NCBI GenBank assembly: GCA_038255685.1
Contig: JBBSLC010000175.1
Coordinates: forward strand, 1-5,608
Direction of reading: 5' to 3'
DNA from: CADCSY01 sp038255685
GTDB taxonomy: Bacteria > Actinomycetota > Acidimicrobiia > Acidimicrobiales > CADCSY01
Length of the DNA: 5,608 bases
The notes under the pieces are model-generated. The model was given only the letters and a program-made list of their open reading frames with translations. It was not told the DNA's origin and did no database searches. Made by a program: the position numbers and the translations under genes. Position 1 is the stretch's first letter. The number at the start of each line of letters is the position of its first letter. Shown here one piece after another: positions 5,231 through 5,608 of the stretch.

Positions 5231-5608
5231 ATGCCGACGTGGGGCAGGTCGCGGGTGAACCGGTCGGCGGTGGCCGCAGCCGTCATCTCGGTCGTCGCCC
5301 TGGTCACCTCGGTGAGCGCCGTGGCGGACGCACGGGTCGCCCAGGCCGCAGTGAGCAGCGCCGACGTCGTCGCCTTCGGTGCTGCCACCGACCACGGCGG
5401 CACCTTCGCCGACCAGCTCGCGTCCCCCGTGGTCGGCCTGGTGGCGACACCCACCGGGGGCGGCTACTGGGAGGTCGCGCGCGACGGCGGCATCTTCGCC
5501 TTCGGCGATGCCGCCTTCCACGGCAGCACCGGCGACCTCACCCTCAACCGCCCCATCGTCGCCATCGCCGCCACACCCACCGGCAACGGCTACTGGCTCA
5601 CCGCCAGC
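5231..5608 (+). CDS. Secreted protein with 42-residue tandem repeats (3' end beyond the window)
   Basis: ATG at 5231 opens a frame that runs to the window edge, giving the first 126 residues. Residues 1-32 look like a signal peptide, with Arg6, Arg8 and Arg11, a hydrophobic core at about 13-30 and an A-V-A/D cleavage site. From residue 46 two repeats of exactly 42 residues follow. Each has an A-F-G near its start, a 'P-[VI]-V' in the middle and 'ATPTG-x-GYW' near its end; the second contains 'FAFGDAAFHGS' and 'LNRP'. I know this type from exported Acidimicrobiia proteins, where arrays of such units may form a propeller-like or other repeat fold, sometimes alongside a catalytic or CAP domain; the role is unknown. 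More units and perhaps a second domain probably lie past the edge. The gene is divergent from the murI cluster across 82 bases. Confidence 0.88.
   Translation, partial: MPTWGRSRVNRSAVAAAVISVVALVTSVSAVADARVAQAAVSSADVVAFGAATDHGGTFADQLASPVVGLVATPTGGGYWEVARDGGIFAFGDAAFHGSTGDLTLNRPIVAIAATPTGNGYWLTAS
5366..5608 (+). repeat. Two 42-residue (126-base) protein repeats, the second cut by the window edge
   Basis: Unit 1 covers residues 46-87 (5366-5491) and unit 2 residues 88-126 (5492-5608, 39 of 42 residues). Aligned without gaps, they share A-F-G at position 3-5, P-[VI]-V at 21-23, 'ATPTG' at 27-31 and 'GYW' at 33-35. Unit 1 has diverged in its first half: it lacks the G-D-A and G-S-T-G of unit 2. 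This fits a degenerate N-terminal cap repeat. Confidence 0.8.

Overview
The window is very GC-rich with strong G/C third-position bias and mostly GTG start codons, so it is actinobacterial in character. A 42-residue secreted repeat at the right edge (phenylalanine-glycine, 'ATPTG', 'GYW' pattern) resembles repeats I associate with Acidimicrobiia, so that class is my best guess (inference, not proven). No tRNA, rRNA, CRISPR array, insertion sequence or phage gene is visible, and no gene-free stretch exceeds about 90 bases.

Layout from left to right: (1) a leftward, edge-truncated gene for a secreted CAP/SCP-domain protein with an Ala/Pro-rich linker and a C-terminal hydrophobic segment (<1-901). 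(2) An 89-base divergent gap, then a rightward gene for a PLP-dependent, alanine-racemase-fold enzyme of the D-threonine aldolase / D-serine dehydratase family (991-1983). (3) An 80-base convergent gap with a perfect 12-bp inverted repeat, probably a two-way terminator. (4) A tight leftward cluster, in transcription order: 52-residue zinc-ribbon protein (5148-4990), glutamate racemase murI (4989-4171), metallo-beta-lactamase-fold hydrolase (4103-3366), RNase PH rph (3369-2614) and the dITP/XTP pyrophosphatase rdgB (2609-2064). (5) An 82-base divergent gap, then a rightward gene for a secreted repeat protein running off the right edge (5231->5608).

The leftward cluster is a housekeeping set: D-glutamate for peptidoglycan (murI), a possible cyclic-nucleotide phosphodiesterase (the MBL protein), tRNA 3'-end trimming (rph) and nucleotide-pool cleaning (rdgB). 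From memory the order murI-MBL-rph-rdgB matches Mycobacterium tuberculosis Rv1338-Rv1341. The abutting or overlapping junctions (0, 67, -4 and 4 bases) suggest one transcript with translational coupling. Both edge genes encode exported proteins and look unrelated to the cluster.

The window is mostly ordinary core genome and I see no clearly new defence or mobile system. The points most worth a second look are the small zinc-ribbon gene heading the cluster, a repeated TAnnnT-N6-start arrangement that suggests leaderless transcripts at both rightward genes, the His-x-Asp metal site in the PLP enzyme, and the repeat protein at the right edge.
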